Below are positions 43,873 to 53,068 of a stretch of DNA of 64,000 nucleotides, in pieces. The position numbers were made by a program, and so were the translations under genes. How positions within the stretch are numbered: position 1 is the first letter of the stretch; every line of letters starts with the position of its first letter. The stretch is from Eubacteriaceae bacterium (GTDB lineage Bacteria > Bacillota > Clostridia > Peptostreptococcales > Anaerovoracaceae), in NCBI GenBank assembly GCA_902362805.1, contig CABIXY010000003.1:672619-736618 (forward strand), given 5' to 3'. Under the pieces are notes generated by a model. It ran no database searches and was not told the origin of the DNA. It was given only the letters and a program-made list of their open reading frames with translations.

Positions 43873-43891
43873 TGCAGAAAGGGGTATTTTC

Positions 43892-44917
43892 ATGCCAAAC
43901 GATACTTTGAACTATCCGCTGTCGGAACGAGCGTTAGGGCTGGCGCGGGAGATCGACGCGCTCATGCAGAAGGTTGACCCGCATTACCACGATTCCGTGA
44001 AGGACAGCGCCGCCAACGTGCGGGAGTTTGCCGCAATCATCGAATACGGCAGCATTACAAAAATGGAGATTCTTTTGCGCTGTCTGGCCGACGATGGCAA
44101 GGGGTACAGCCTCCGGGCGGCGGAGCTGGCCGGGCGCGTGGCGGGCTTTCCCGACACCTTCACGATCTACCAGCTGAAAGATGGGGACGCGCTGCACTAC
44201 CACCGCTTTGAACCGCTGGAACGGCTGCAAGCCAACGGCCTGACCGTAGAACGGGCCAACTATGATTTCATCTATGAATCCCCGCTTGCCGAGGGGGAAA
44301 CGCTGGACAGCATTTACGAGCGGTTCAACCTGAACCACCCGGAGGACTACCGGGGCCATTCCCTCTCCATTTCGGATATAGTCTGGCTCCATAAGGACGG
44401 GGCCGACCACGCCTACTATGTGGACAGGTTCGGCTTTGCCGAGGTTCCCCAATTCGTGGAGCAGGAGAAGGCCCGGCTGAATCCGCTGGAAACCGCCGAG
44501 AAGTCCACGGAGCAGAACTATAACATGATCGACGGCATTATCAACAATCAGGAACAGGCGGCATTTCAGGTAGGGGCTGACCGCTTCCTTGCCGTCCAGA
44601 CCTGCGACGACGGCTACGACTACACCCTTTACGACGGCCAGTACCGCCTTCTGGACGGCGGGCAGCTGGACGCCCCGGCGCTGACGATGGGCGCGGCCAC
44701 GCTGGAAATTCTCTCCGGCTATGGGCTGGAACGGGAGCCGATGGCCCCGGTGGACTATGACGGGCTGGACGAAAAACAGGCGGAGGTTCAGGCGCAATTT
44801 CTTCCCCAGCTGGTAGAAAAGCCCTCCGTCCATGAGCGGTTGCAGGAGAACCGGGGACGGGCCGCCGCCGAACCGCACAAGGCCCGCCCCCACAAGGACG
44901 TGCCGGAAAGGAGCTGA
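43892..44917 (+). CDS. YodL-domain (DUF4316-type) ICE protein
   Basis: 341 residues. Residues 85-190 match the YodL domain (FTIYQLKDGDALHYHRFEPL, FIYESPLAEGETLDSIYERF, HSLSISDIVWL). The C-terminal half is a less conserved acidic region. Function is unknown; such proteins accompany the transfer region of Clostridia ICEs. AAAGGGG precedes the ATG by about 8 bases. It is the first gene after a terminator and is followed 5 bases later by the next ICE gene. Confidence 0.8.
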   Translation: MPNDTLNYPLSERALGLAREIDALMQKVDPHYHDSVKDSAANVREFAAIIEYGSITKMEILLRCLADDGKGYSLRAAELAGRVAGFPDTFTIYQLKDGDALHYHRFEPLERLQANGLTVERANYDFIYESPLAEGETLDSIYERFNLNHPEDYRGHSLSISDIVWLHKDGADHAYYVDRFGFAEVPQFVEQEKARLNPLETAEKSTEQNYNMIDGIINNQEQAAFQVGADRFLAVQTCDDGYDYTLYDGQYRLLDGGQLDAPALTMGAATLEILSGYGLEREPMAPVDYDGLDEKQAEVQAQFLPQLVEKPSVHERLQENRGRAAAEPHKARPHKDVPERS

Positions 44918-44922
44918 ACCGT

Positions 44923-45870
44923 ATGGAGAAATTTGAGCATGTGGACGTTCTGGCCGCCATTGACGCAATCGCCCGCCAGAATACAGGTTATAATCAGAAC
45001 GACATAGAGGTGGATAAACAGATTATCCGGGAAGCTGCGGAGGACGGCACAAATAACCTGCTGTGGCACTCCCGCCCTGCGGGGACGCGCTGTGTGCCGG
45101 AGCGGGAAGCCTTCATTGAAAACACGTGGGCAAACCTTGTGTGGCCCAGCTATACCGACGCCGCGCGGCTGGACGATTCCCGGATTCTCGCCTATGCCGT
45201 GGAGCTGGAAGGTCTGGACGGCGGAAAAGTGATGGGGACGCTTTATGCACTGGACTACCTGCAACACGCCGAGCATGTGAAGCGGGCCACCCTCCCCGCC
45301 GCCTTCGTCACCCTGAATTTTGACGACGGCGGGCCGCGCCGGTTCGACTACAACGACTTCAAGGAGAACGAAAAAAGGATTCTCCAACACTTCGGTCATT
45401 TCAAGGGCATGGAGTACGAGCCGCGCAGCAAAATGGAGCTTCACCGCCTCTTGCGGCAGGAACATGCCGACCGGGAGAAGGCGGCCCGGCCCGCCGATCT
45501 GGACGCCCACGTGAAGCGGCTGGCCGACGATAAAATCATCAATGAGGCCCAACGCCTTGTTGACAGCTTTCAGGGCCTTTACAATCCCAACGGCGGGGCT
45601 GGGCGCTTCATGGTGGAGGTTAGCCCGATTTTCTGCAAGCTGGCTACGGAGGCAGACATGAAAAAGCTACTGGCCGCCCTGCCCTACAAGAGCCTTTCCG
45701 TGGAGCCGCGCGGCGACGTTCCCGGCCTGTTCGCCTTCGTGTCCAAGGAGGAAAACCGCGACCAAGAGGTGCGCCGTTCCGTCGTGGCCCGGCTGCGGCA
45801 GGGCCGGGAGCCAGAGGCCGGGGAGCGCCGCAAAAAGCCCCCGGCCAAGACCGACCGGGAGGCCCGCTAA
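44923..45870 (+). CDS. ICE conserved hypothetical protein
   Basis: 315 residues. The N-terminal half resembles mixed alpha-beta proteins of ICE accessory regions (VLAAIDAIARQNTGYNQ), and the middle has FVTLNFDDGGPRRFDYNDF. No catalytic motif was identified. GGAAAGGAG lies before the ATG. It ends 1 base before the MobC start, so it is in the same transcript as the mobilisation genes. Confidence 0.65.
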   Translation: MEKFEHVDVLAAIDAIARQNTGYNQNDIEVDKQIIREAAEDGTNNLLWHSRPAGTRCVPEREAFIENTWANLVWPSYTDAARLDDSRILAYAVELEGLDGGKVMGTLYALDYLQHAEHVKRATLPAAFVTLNFDDGGPRRFDYNDFKENEKRILQHFGHFKGMEYEPRSKMELHRLLRQEHADREKAARPADLDAHVKRLADDKIINEAQRLVDSFQGLYNPNGGAGRFMVEVSPIFCKLATEADMKKLLAALPYKSLSVEPRGDVPGLFAFVSKEENRDQEVRRSVVARLRQGREPEAGERRKKPPAKTDREAR

Positions 45871-45871
45871 G

Positions 45872-46213
45872 TTGGCGGGCCGGGAGCGCGGCGTTCAGCT
45901 GCATTTCATGGTGACGGAACGGGAACGGGAGCTGATCGCGGAGAAGATGGCCCAGCTGGGGACGGCGAACATGGCGGCCTATCTTCGCAAGATGGCGGTT
46001 GACGGCTATATCGTAAATCTGGATTTGGCTGGTGTCCGGGAGCTTGTTTCCCTCCTACGGAACGCGACCAACAATCTGAACCAGATCGCCAAGCGCGTCA
46101 ACGGGGCCGGGAGCCTGTATGCCGCCGACGTGGAGGACATGAAGGCGCGGTATGCCGAGCTGTGGGAGGCCGCCAACAAAATTTTAATGGAGCTTGCTAC
46201 GCTCAAAACGTAG
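45872..46213 (+). CDS. mobC: MobC relaxosome protein (ICE)
   Basis: 113 residues. The N-terminal RHH-like part (RGVQLHFMVTERERELIAEK) and LLRNATNNLNQIAKRVN are the MobC signature. It starts at a TTG, which GGGAGG 9 bases upstream supports; there is no better ATG before HFMVT. It is the ICE counterpart of the IME mobC and works with the relaxase at 46.6 kb. Confidence 0.85.
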   Translation: MAGRERGVQLHFMVTERERELIAEKMAQLGTANMAAYLRKMAVDGYIVNLDLAGVRELVSLLRNATNNLNQIAKRVNGAGSLYAADVEDMKARYAELWEAANKILMELATLKT

Positions 46214-46285
46214 ACAAGATACACCTGATATGCTATACTATGGGCGTACCAAGTCATACGGATTCCACCAGAAGGAGGTTCAACC

Positions 46286-46570
46286 ATGAGGGTGATAATA
46301 AAGGTTTTGCTGTTCCCCGTCGTTCTGGCGCTGACAGTGATTGTGAATGTGTGCCGGTTCCTGTGTCATTTTTCTTCCATTCTCCTGTCCATCGTGGCCG
46401 TGCTGTTTTTCGTGCTGGCGCTGGGGACGATGGCGCTGCTCCATGAGGTGACGGACGGTATCGGGATTCTGGTGCTGGCCTATCTTATCAGCCCGTTTGG
46501 GATTCCCCTCTTTGCTTCGTGGCTGGTGGAACGGCTGGACGACTTCAATTACATGTTGAAATCAATTTAA
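46286..46570 (+). CDS. CD1845-family small membrane protein
   Basis: 94 residues with two or three membrane helices (about 5-30, 32-56 and 60-80). It corresponds to the CD1845 family of Clostridia ICEs. GAAGGAGG lies 7 bases before the ATG. A terminator follows at 46586-46622. Its function is unknown. Confidence 0.8.
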   Translation: MRVIIKVLLFPVVLALTVIVNVCRFLCHFSSILLSIVAVLFFVLALGTMALLHEVTDGIGILVLAYLISPFGIPLFASWLVERLDDFNYMLKSI

Positions 46571-46585
46571 GAGAATACAGTTTGA

Positions 46586-46622
46586 GGCGCGGTAGATGAA
46601 AACCTACCGCGCCCCTTTTTTT
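46586..46622 (+). terminator. Terminator before the ICE relaxase
   Basis: GGCGCGGTAG (46586-46595) pairs with CTACCGCGCC (46604-46613), followed by CCTTTTTTT. The relaxase then needs its own promoter or readthrough. Confidence 0.85.
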
Positions 46623-46642
46623 CTGGAAAGGAGGGGCAGCCG

Positions 46643-48064
46643 ATGGCGACCACCCGCTTTATCCCCATGCACATCATCAAGGGCTATACCGCCGCCTATA
46701 CCGTCCATGAACGGCTGGACTATGCTATGAATCCGTCCAAGACGAGAGGCGGCGAATTGGTGTCCTCCTACGGCTGCGACAAGACCACCGCTGCCGCTGA
46801 AATGCTCCTGTGCCAAAAGGAGTATGAGGACGCCACGGGCCGCAAGCTGAATCATAAGAAGGACGTGCTGCTTTATCAGATTCGGCAATCCTTCGCCCCC
46901 GGTGAGATCACCCCGGAGGACGCCCAGCGTATCGGCTATGAGCTTGCCATGCGCTGGACAAAAGGCCGGTATCAGTTTATCGTTGCGACCCACATTGACA
47001 GGGGCCACATTCACAACCACATCATATATAACGCCGTGTCTGAGGGCCACGACCGAAAGTACCGCAACTTTTGGGGTTCCACCTTCGCCGTGCGCCGGGC
47101 CAGTGACCGGCTCTGTCTGGAAAACAACCTGTCTATCGTTGAAAATCCCAAGCCTACCGGCAAGAGCTACGGGGAATGGCTGGGCGACAAAAAGCCACCC
47201 AGCGGCCAAGAGAAGGTACGCCGTGGAATCGACGCCGCCCTTGCGGAGAAGCCCGCCGACTTCGCCGCTTTTCTGGCCGCTATGGAGGCGTCCGGCTTTG
47301 CCGTCCAGCGCCGGGGCCGCTCCCTCTCGTTTCTCGCTCCGGGGCAGGAGAAGGCCACGCGCTGCCGTGAAAAAACGCTGGGGGCAGACTACACGCCGGA
47401 GGCCATTATGGAGCGTATCGAGGGTAAGCGTGTTGTTTCTCCCAGCCGGTCAAAAGCTCCCCGCAGGGAGGCCGCCCGCAAGGTAAATCTGCTGATTGAT
47501 ATTCAGGAGAAATTACAGGCCGGAAAAGGCCCCGGATATGAACGGTGGGCCAAGGTTTTCAATCTCAAACAAATGGCGCAGACCATCAATTTTCTTTCTG
47601 AAAACGGCCTTCTGGAATATGCCCAGCTGGAAGCGCGGGCGGCCAAAAGCACGGCCCGGTTCAATGAGCTGTCCGGCTCCATCAAGAAGGCCGAGGCCCG
47701 CATGACGGAGATCGCCGCGCTGCAAAAGCAGATCGTGGGCTACGCCAAGACCCGCGACGTTTACGCCGCCTACCGCAAGGCCGGGTACAGCCGAAAATTT
47801 TATGCGGAGCATGAAACAGAAATCCTGATTCATAAGGCCGCTAAAGCCGCCTTCGACGAGCTGGGCCTAAAGAAGCTCCCCACCATCAAGTCCATGCAAG
47901 CGGAGTACGCCGAACTGCTGGCCGGGAAGAAAAAAGACTATGCGGAGTACGTCAAGGCCAAGAAGGATATGCAGGAGGTTTTGACAGCCAAGGCTAACGT
48001 GGACAGGCTGCTTTCCACCGCCCCGGCCCAGCCGGAAAAAGAGAAGGAACAGGCCCAGCGGTAA
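46643..48064 (+). CDS. MobP-type relaxase (ICE)
   Basis: 473 residues. Nicks the ICE oriT and leads the transferred strand. The catalytic region has an early Tyr-containing segment (LDYAMNPSKTRGGELV) and the metal-binding HIDRGHIHNHIIYN motif near 110-123. The C-terminal half is charged and coiled. GGAGG lies about 8 bases upstream of the ATG. It belongs to the same broad class as the IME relaxase but is clearly different in sequence, so each likely recognises its own oriT. Confidence 0.92.
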   Translation: MATTRFIPMHIIKGYTAAYTVHERLDYAMNPSKTRGGELVSSYGCDKTTAAAEMLLCQKEYEDATGRKLNHKKDVLLYQIRQSFAPGEITPEDAQRIGYELAMRWTKGRYQFIVATHIDRGHIHNHIIYNAVSEGHDRKYRNFWGSTFAVRRASDRLCLENNLSIVENPKPTGKSYGEWLGDKKPPSGQEKVRRGIDAALAEKPADFAAFLAAMEASGFAVQRRGRSLSFLAPGQEKATRCREKTLGADYTPEAIMERIEGKRVVSPSRSKAPRREAARKVNLLIDIQEKLQAGKGPGYERWAKVFNLKQMAQTINFLSENGLLEYAQLEARAAKSTARFNELSGSIKKAEARMTEIAALQKQIVGYAKTRDVYAAYRKAGYSRKFYAEHETEILIHKAAKAAFDELGLKKLPTIKSMQAEYAELLAGKKKDYAEYVKAKKDMQEVLTAKANVDRLLSTAPAQPEKEKEQAQR

Positions 48065-48312
48065 CGCCGGGCCGTGTGATTTTGGGAAGCGTCCGCAGGA
48101 CGCGCAGCCGCCCCGCAGGGGCGTTTCGACAGGGGCGCGCAGCGCACTTGTCCGGGGGATTGGGGGCGGGCCACCAACAAGCAAATTTTTCGGTTTTGAG
48201 CGGCAGCGAAAAATTGAAAAATGGCCCCGTGTGTACCACGGGGCATTGCTTGCCAGTTTGTTGCACTTCGTTTCCGGCCCTCCGGGGAGGCGTGAAAAAA
48301 GCGGGGCCGCCG
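48065..48312. other. Gap between the relaxase and the convergent XRE gene
   Basis: About 250 bases, GC-rich and rich in short inverted repeats, with no supported gene. Overlapping long frames here are GC artefacts. It could contain a terminator for the convergent pair; no clean stem plus T run was found. Confidence 0.35.
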
Positions 48313-48669
48313 TTAGGCGTCCTCCGCTTCCTCAATCCCAATGGCCCCGTCAATGGCTCCCTCGATCACCGGCAAATACTGTTTCGGGCATAGGCTCAAT
48401 TTGTGGGCCGTCCGCTGCCGCTCCGGGTCGTCCTGCTCCCCGGCCTCCGGGAAAAAGTATCGTTCCACGGGCAGCTTGCATATCTTCACCAGCTGGTAAA
48501 AAACCGGAAGGCTGGGAAGGCTGCCGCTGTTCTCAATATTCGCAAGGTAACGAGGGTCGATGTTCACCATTTCGGCCAATTCTCTGCGGGATAGGTTCAG
48601 AACTTGCCGGGCTGCCTTAATGTCGTCGCCCAAGCTGGAAAAGCTCTCTTTCTCTCGCTCTTTTGACAT
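48313..48669 (-). CDS. XRE-family HTH regulator (ICE)
   Basis: 118 residues with a single HTH_3 domain (about 15-72: VLNLSRRELAEMVNIDPRYLANIE) and a C-terminal acidic tail. Minus strand, facing the plus-strand ICE genes. Regulators of this type in Tn916-like elements control the excision and transfer genes; whether it acts on the relaxase or the integrase cannot be told. Confidence 0.85.
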   Translation of the reverse strand: MSKEREKESFSSLGDDIKAARQVLNLSRRELAEMVNIDPRYLANIENSGSLPSLPVFYQLVKICKLPVERYFFPEAGEQDDPERQRTAHKLSLCPKQYLPVIEGAIDGAIGIEEAEDA

Positions 48670-48771
48670 ATCACATCACCCCTTTACATTGTATAATTCA
48701 TATGGTGCGCCGGGAATGATGTGATATGCACTTGTCATACATTAAATAATTCAAAGATTTTAATTTTTCTC

Positions 48772-48807
48772 TTGACACATGCAAAACGTATGGTATACTT
48801 GATACCA
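48772..48807 (+). promoter_or_regulatory. padR promoter with overlapping PadR operator
   Basis: TTGACA (48772-48777), 16-base spacer, TATACT (48794-48799). A perfect palindrome TGGTATACTTGATACCA (48791-48807) covers the -10. The same motif recurs upstream of the efflux gene. Confidence 0.8.
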
Positions 48808-48834
48808 GAATCAAATATACCAAGGGAGGATAAC

Positions 48835-49383
48835 ATGTCGGTAGTCGATTTAATGTTGCTAGGTTTTCTACATGACAAACCTATGAACGCTTACGAAATA
48901 AAGAAGGAGGTTGAAAGTAAAAATCTTGTTTGGTGGATAAAAATGAGTTCCCCATCAATTTACAGGAATATCAGTGCATTATCAGATAAAGGTTATATTG
49001 ATGGAGAAACTGTTCGTGAAGGAGAAATGCCCGAAAAAACAATTTACACGATAAATCAAAAAGGCAGAGCTTATTTCTCACAACTCATGGAGCAATATGC
49101 TAATAATCCCCCTAAGATTTATCTGGATTTTACAGCGACAATTTCTAACTTGAACCATGTAGATAGTGAAACTGGGCAAAGAATACTAGATAATCTTTAT
49201 CATACCTTTCGTGAAACACAAAAAATATTGGCTGCAATCGAAAACTCGTATGATCGTTACCAAGCCAAAGCCGTTACCCAGCTAAACCAACAAATGTACG
49301 ATTTGTTCTGTAATTGGATTGCAAAATTTAAGGAAGAATTTTATGGCACCTCGATTACAGAAAATGAAGGGCAAGAGCTATAA
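48835..49383 (+). CDS. PadR-family transcriptional regulator
   Basis: 182 residues. The winged HTH (about 1-75: MLLGFLHDKPMNAYEIKKEV, SIYRNISALSDKGYI) is of PadR type, and the C-terminal helices (about 100-180) form the dimer and ligand part. AGGGAGG precedes the ATG. It is AT-rich, unlike the ICE around it, and lies upstream of a 14-TM efflux pump. Operator-like palindromes in both promoters point to self-repression and control of the pump, relieved by a substrate drug (inference). Confidence 0.88.
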   Translation: MSVVDLMLLGFLHDKPMNAYEIKKEVESKNLVWWIKMSSPSIYRNISALSDKGYIDGETVREGEMPEKTIYTINQKGRAYFSQLMEQYANNPPKIYLDFTATISNLNHVDSETGQRILDNLYHTFRETQKILAAIENSYDRYQAKAVTQLNQQMYDLFCNWIAKFKEEFYGTSITENEGQEL

Positions 49384-49459
49384 GGGCGTGATAATCGCCC
49401 TTATAGCTAATGACCATGCTGAATGTCATTAAACTTAACAGCAAATTTTTTTATCATAC

Positions 49460-49490
49460 TGGTATCAAGTATATCGGTATCGAATATACT
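49460..49490 (+). promoter_or_regulatory. PadR-type operator upstream of the efflux gene
   Basis: TGGTATCAAGTATA (from 49460) matches the reverse complement of the padR operator at 14 of 14 positions, and a second CGGTATCGAATATAC follows. They lie 16-46 bases before the efflux ATG. Confidence 0.7.
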
Positions 49491-49505
49491 ATTAGGAGGC
49501 TTAAA

Positions 49506-51074
49506 ATGAAAACAAAAAAGAACACCAATGTCTTGATATTGATCGGCTTAATGATTAGTCTGTTAATCTTTGCTCTCGATACAACGATTGTTAGCACCGC
49601 AATGAAGATGGTAATTGAATCATTAGGGGGCATGGAATATTATTCTTTGCCATTCACGTCCTATATGCTATTTGCAACTATTGTTTCGCTAATCTGTGGT
49701 GGCATTGCAGATGTATTCGGTCATAAAAGGATATTTATTTGCGGCATTATCAGCTTTTGCATTTTTTCAATGCTTTGTGGATTTTCACAAAACATTGGGC
49801 AGTTAATTGTGTTCAGAGCTTTGCAAGGCATCGGTGGAGGTATGATAGCTTCATGCGTATTTACCAGCGTAGCGGATTTATATGAGCCGATGGAACGCGG
49901 GAAGTATATGGGCATTATTACTTCCATGTATGGGTTGGCAAGTGTAATTGGCCCATTAGCCGGTGGACTTATTTCAGATCATTTAGGCTGGCGCTGGATA
50001 TTTTATATTAATGTACCACTTAGCATTATTGCAATTATTTTAATTTCCTGTTTTCTTCCTGCTTCAAAAAAAGAACATAAAAATATCAAGTTGGACATCA
50101 GGGGTATTATCTTAATTTCTTTTGCATTAATTCCATTCCTGTGTGTTCTCAATTTTGCAGGCAAGTATTTTGATTGGTTGTCTTGGCAAACGATTATTAT
50201 GATATTGTTTAGCCTCATAATGCTCCTTTCATTTATTTATATTGAGCGTAGGGCGGACAATCCAATTATACCGCTAAATTTTTTTAGTAATTCATCGACC
50301 AGATTTTCATTTGCAATTTCGTTTCTTTCTCAATTTGTAATGTTGGTTGCAATTATGTACCTTCCTTACTTTGTTCAGGGCGTAATTGGAGTTTCGGCTA
50401 CGGCTTCTGGAATTATTACAATTCCAATGATGGCAACATTACTGATCGCTAGTAATTTTACAGGTATGCTTTATTCAAGAAGCGGGAAAAGCAAGATATT
50501 ATGCGTTTGTGCATTTGTATTTATGCTAGTTGGGACTGTTCCTCTCGCAATTTTACAAGTTTCAACGAGTTATTTTCAAGTAATACTAGGCATGATGATT
50601 CTTGGTTTTGGAATAGGAATGAATCTGCCGTTAGCAAATGTAATCGCGCAGAATAATTGCCAGCCCCAACAGATAGGCTCCGTTACATCACTTGTCTTAT
50701 TTTTCAAAAATATTGGGGGAACGATTGGGTCGGCTCTTTGCGGCGGAGTAATGTCTTACACTATGAATGGTGGATTTAATAATTTAGACGTCGGAGGTTT
50801 GCCAAAAGAGATATACAGCCTTTTGCAAAATCCAGAGATTATAACAAATTCTGATACAGTTAATAAAATCCGATTGGGCGTTTCCGAACAATTCTTAAAT
50901 AGCTTTGACAAATTTGTTCAGTCCGCTAAATCAATATTATCCAGTTCGATTGGCTATGTTTTTGTTATCTGTGGCATTATTTCTATCATAGGCTTTGTTT
51001 ACTCTATTATTTGGTGCGAACATAAAAAAGTGATGATAAAAAGTGAATTTGAAGGAAGCAAAAGGGAGAATTAA
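49506..51074 (+). CDS. MFS drug efflux transporter, DHA2 (14-TM) family
   Basis: 522 residues with about 14 membrane helices. Drug:H+ antiporter motifs are visible: LDTTIVSTA (motif D1), [12 protein letters not shown] (motif A) and [12 protein letters not shown] (motif C). This is the EmrB/QacA type that expels lipophilic compounds. AGGAGG is 7 bases before the ATG. Its AT-rich composition and the PadR partner mark it as cargo acquired by the ICE. The drug range is not predictable. Confidence 0.92.
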   Translation: MKTKKNTNVLILIGLMISLLIFALDTTIVSTAMKMVIESLGGMEYYSLPFTSYMLFATIVSLICGGIADVFGHKRIFICGIISFCIFSMLCGFSQNIGQLIVFRALQGIGGGMIASCVFTSVADLYEPMERGKYMGIITSMYGLASVIGPLAGGLISDHLGWRWIFYINVPLSIIAIILISCFLPASKKEHKNIKLDIRGIILISFALIPFLCVLNFAGKYFDWLSWQTIIMILFSLIMLLSFIYIERRADNPIIPLNFFSNSSTRFSFAISFLSQFVMLVAIMYLPYFVQGVIGVSATASGIITIPMMATLLIASNFTGMLYSRSGKSKILCVCAFVFMLVGTVPLAILQVSTSYFQVILGMMILGFGIGMNLPLANVIAQNNCQPQQIGSVTSLVLFFKNIGGTIGSALCGGVMSYTMNGGFNNLDVGGLPKEIYSLLQNPEIITNSDTVNKIRLGVSEQFLNSFDKFVQSAKSILSSSIGYVFVICGIISIIGFVYSIIWCEHKKVMIKSEFEGSKREN

Positions 51075-51248
51075 ATAGGTAACAAGTCTATAAAAGGTGC
51101 AATATGCGGCCAACAAAAAAACCGTTTATTTGGTCGCTGGTTTAGAGCGCTAAAATTATAAAATCAGGAACAGGCAGCGGTTTTGACTTTTCAAAGCCGC
51201 TGTCTGTTATTGATATTGAAGGCAACGGCGGTACAAGGAGGACGCCAC

Positions 51249-51575
51249 ATGCCGGGAGCCTATGCCGCAACTTTCGCACAACTGCATAGTGTTTTCACAT
51301 TCCGTTTCCAGCCGGTAAACGGGGTGTCCTCCGCCGCGCTTTGCTGCGCTTGCGGGTATGGGCCGATCTCTGCTTTGACGGAGGCCGGTTCTTTTCATAT
51401 CCCCCTATTTCACGGGAAAGGGGGTGATTCCATTGGGCTACTTGAAAAGCCTCTTTTGGCTGCCGTAAAATCCGACACTCGTAAACCTAAATCAATAACA
51501 TTGAAACACGCCGTTCATGGCGTGTCGCTGTGGGCGGCGCGTCATGGAGGCAAGCTCAATGGAAAAACAGAATGA
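51249..51575 (+). CDS. Possible small ICE protein
   Basis: 108 residues starting at an ATG with GGAGG 7 bases before it. The sequence has no clear domain, with a Cys pair in ALCCACG. It overlaps the sigma-like gene by 17 bases. It sits in a 480-base stretch (51075-51558) that otherwise holds two hairpins (51170-51208 and 51506-51523). Its coding status is unsure because the codon pattern is not typical of its neighbours. Confidence 0.35.
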   Translation: MPGAYAATFAQLHSVFTFRFQPVNGVSSAALCCACGYGPISALTEAGSFHIPLFHGKGGDSIGLLEKPLLAAVKSDTRKPKSITLKHAVHGVSLWAARHGGKLNGKTE

Positions 51576-52050
51576 AAGAACTCGAAAATTTGCTGAAAAA
51601 GCTGCGGCGGAATCGTCCGCCCACGGATATGAATTATTTGGTGCAGCTGAACGAACTGCAAAGTTTACGGCCTATCTGGAAAAGGTCGTCACTCACGCGA
51701 AGATTGATTATCTGCGCCACATGGAAAAACTGAATGGCCGGGAAGAACTGGCCGAAGATATGTCGAATGTCGTCGAACATGGGGAACTACCCTCCATGTC
51801 CGACGATTTTTTGTTTGAGGCTGTCCGGGCCGTGACGTTGGAGCAGATCGCCACGGGCGAAGATTTGTACGCCGCAATTCTTACCCTGTCCCCACTGGAA
51901 AAGGAAGTCTTGTTTCATACATACGTGGAGGATATGTCCCCGAAGGAGGCGGCCCGGCTTATGGGGCTGTCTGTCGTTTGGGTGCGGCAGGTGAAGAACC
52001 GCGCGCTGGACAAGCTGCGAAAGGCCATGATGGAGAAGGAGGGATTTTGA
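51559..52050 (+). CDS. sigma-70 region 4-like regulator (ICE)
   Basis: 163 residues. The C-terminal half is region 4-like (LSPLEKEVLFHTYVEDMSPKEA then VVWVRQVKNRALDKLRKAM). ATG at 51559 is chosen because GGAGG lies 8 bases upstream. The following small gene encodes the region 2-like partner, the same split arrangement as in the IME. It probably controls the ICE genes. Confidence 0.78.
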   Translation: MEKQNERTRKFAEKAAAESSAHGYELFGAAERTAKFTAYLEKVVTHAKIDYLRHMEKLNGREELAEDMSNVVEHGELPSMSDDFLFEAVRAVTLEQIATGEDLYAAILTLSPLEKEVLFHTYVEDMSPKEAARLMGLSVVWVRQVKNRALDKLRKAMMEKEGF

Positions 52051-52051
52051 T

Positions 52052-52237
52052 ATGGCAAACTACGACGATTTGATTGCCCGCGCCCAGTGTGGGGACAAGC
52101 TGGCTCTGGAAAAACTGCTGTTACTCTATCAGCCGATGATTGACCGGCATAGCAGGATTCATGGGCATATCGACGAGGATTTGCGGCAATTCATTTACCT
52201 GCGGATTTTGGTAAATCTCAAATACTTCCGGGGCTGA
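52052..52237 (+). CDS. HTH_16-like small regulator (ICE)
   Basis: 61 residues, IARAQCGDKLALEKLLLLYQPMI and HIDEDLRQFIYLRILVNL, the region 2-like pattern of ICE regulators. It starts 1 base after the preceding gene, with GGAGG upstream. A terminator at 52255-52282 follows. Confidence 0.8.
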   Translation: MANYDDLIARAQCGDKLALEKLLLLYQPMIDRHSRIHGHIDEDLRQFIYLRILVNLKYFRG

Positions 52238-52254
52238 TAGCCGCATAACCGGGC

Positions 52255-52282
52255 GGGCCTCCCTGCGCTTGCGGGGAGGCCC
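52255..52282 (+). terminator. Terminator after the ICE regulator pair
   Basis: GGGCCTCCC (52255-52263) pairs with GGGAGGCCC (52274-52282), followed by AAACTTTTT. Confidence 0.75.
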
Positions 52283-52825
52283 AAACTTTTTGAAATTTTT
52301 TCTGGAAACACCATCGTTTCGGCAACTCCATAACGCCTTTACTTAATGAGAGGTTACAAAAGGAGATTCCCCCTTACCTCTCCTGTTCTTTGAAAATTGA
52401 ATAGGGCAACCCGGAAACACACTTGCAAGGGCAAGGTGCAGAGAGCCGGGCGGCGGGTGCGCCGAGATACTTTCAAAGCCGGAAAGGAGCTGATTCATTC
52501 CGAGGCTGCGGGAGCGGAGCGACTACCACCAACGCCGCAAGCAGGGCATGGCGGCCCTGCGGCCACGATCTGCAATAATGATACTTCCGTCTGGCTAACA
52601 TCACGTCAAGGGACGGCCCACCCACAAGCATGGGAGGCGGTGAAATTCCGATGGGGACAAGCGCGCCGCGCGTCCCTCCGGGTATTTGTCCATGAACTTC
52701 ATAACTGTATCAACCGATAGGGAGAGCCGCGCCACATTGGAGCCGCAGCCGAAAGGTACATGCGGGCACGTTCACAATGGGCGCGGCTTTTTCCCTTCCA
52801 TTTTACAGGAAGGAGGCGCGGCATT
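52283..52825 (+). other. Non-coding leader-like region upstream of xis-int
   Basis: About 540 bases between the regulator terminator and xis without a convincing gene. Open frames lack ribosome sites. The stretch 52400-52800 is rich in short self-complementary segments (GAGCCGCGCC near 52724 with GGCGCGGC near 52786, for instance). It probably holds the xis-int promoter and possibly a structured RNA. Confidence 0.4.
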
Positions 52826-53065
52826 ATGGCTGCGAAAAAGACAACTACCCCACCTGTCCAGCCGGTGTTTCCCCTGCTGAAAACGGTGGAGCAAATGAGT
52901 AAAATCAGCGGTATCGGTGAAAACAAGCTGCGGGAGCTGATGGACAGCGGAGAAATTGAGTATGTCCAGAACGGCAACCGGCGCTTGCTGGCCGAGGCTG
53001 CTATTTGGGATTGGTACGAGCGGCACAAGATCGCCGTCCGCGCCGCCTGTCCCGTGGAGGCGTAG
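52826..53065 (+). CDS. xis: Excisionase (Xis)
   Basis: 79 residues, with an excisionase-like winged HTH (TVEQMSKISGIGENKLRELM, then EIEYVQNGNRRLL). It directs the integrase toward excision. AGGAAGGAGG precedes the ATG. It ends 3 bases before the integrase. Confidence 0.88.
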   Translation: MAAKKTTTPPVQPVFPLLKTVEQMSKISGIGENKLRELMDSGEIEYVQNGNRRLLAEAAIWDWYERHKIAVRAACPVEA

Positions 53066-53068
53066 CCT

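Noticed and set aside
52397..52720. A 107-codon plus-strand frame in the region before xis.
   Set aside because: It does not start with a supported ribosome site and has no domain pattern; the region is better treated as non-coding.
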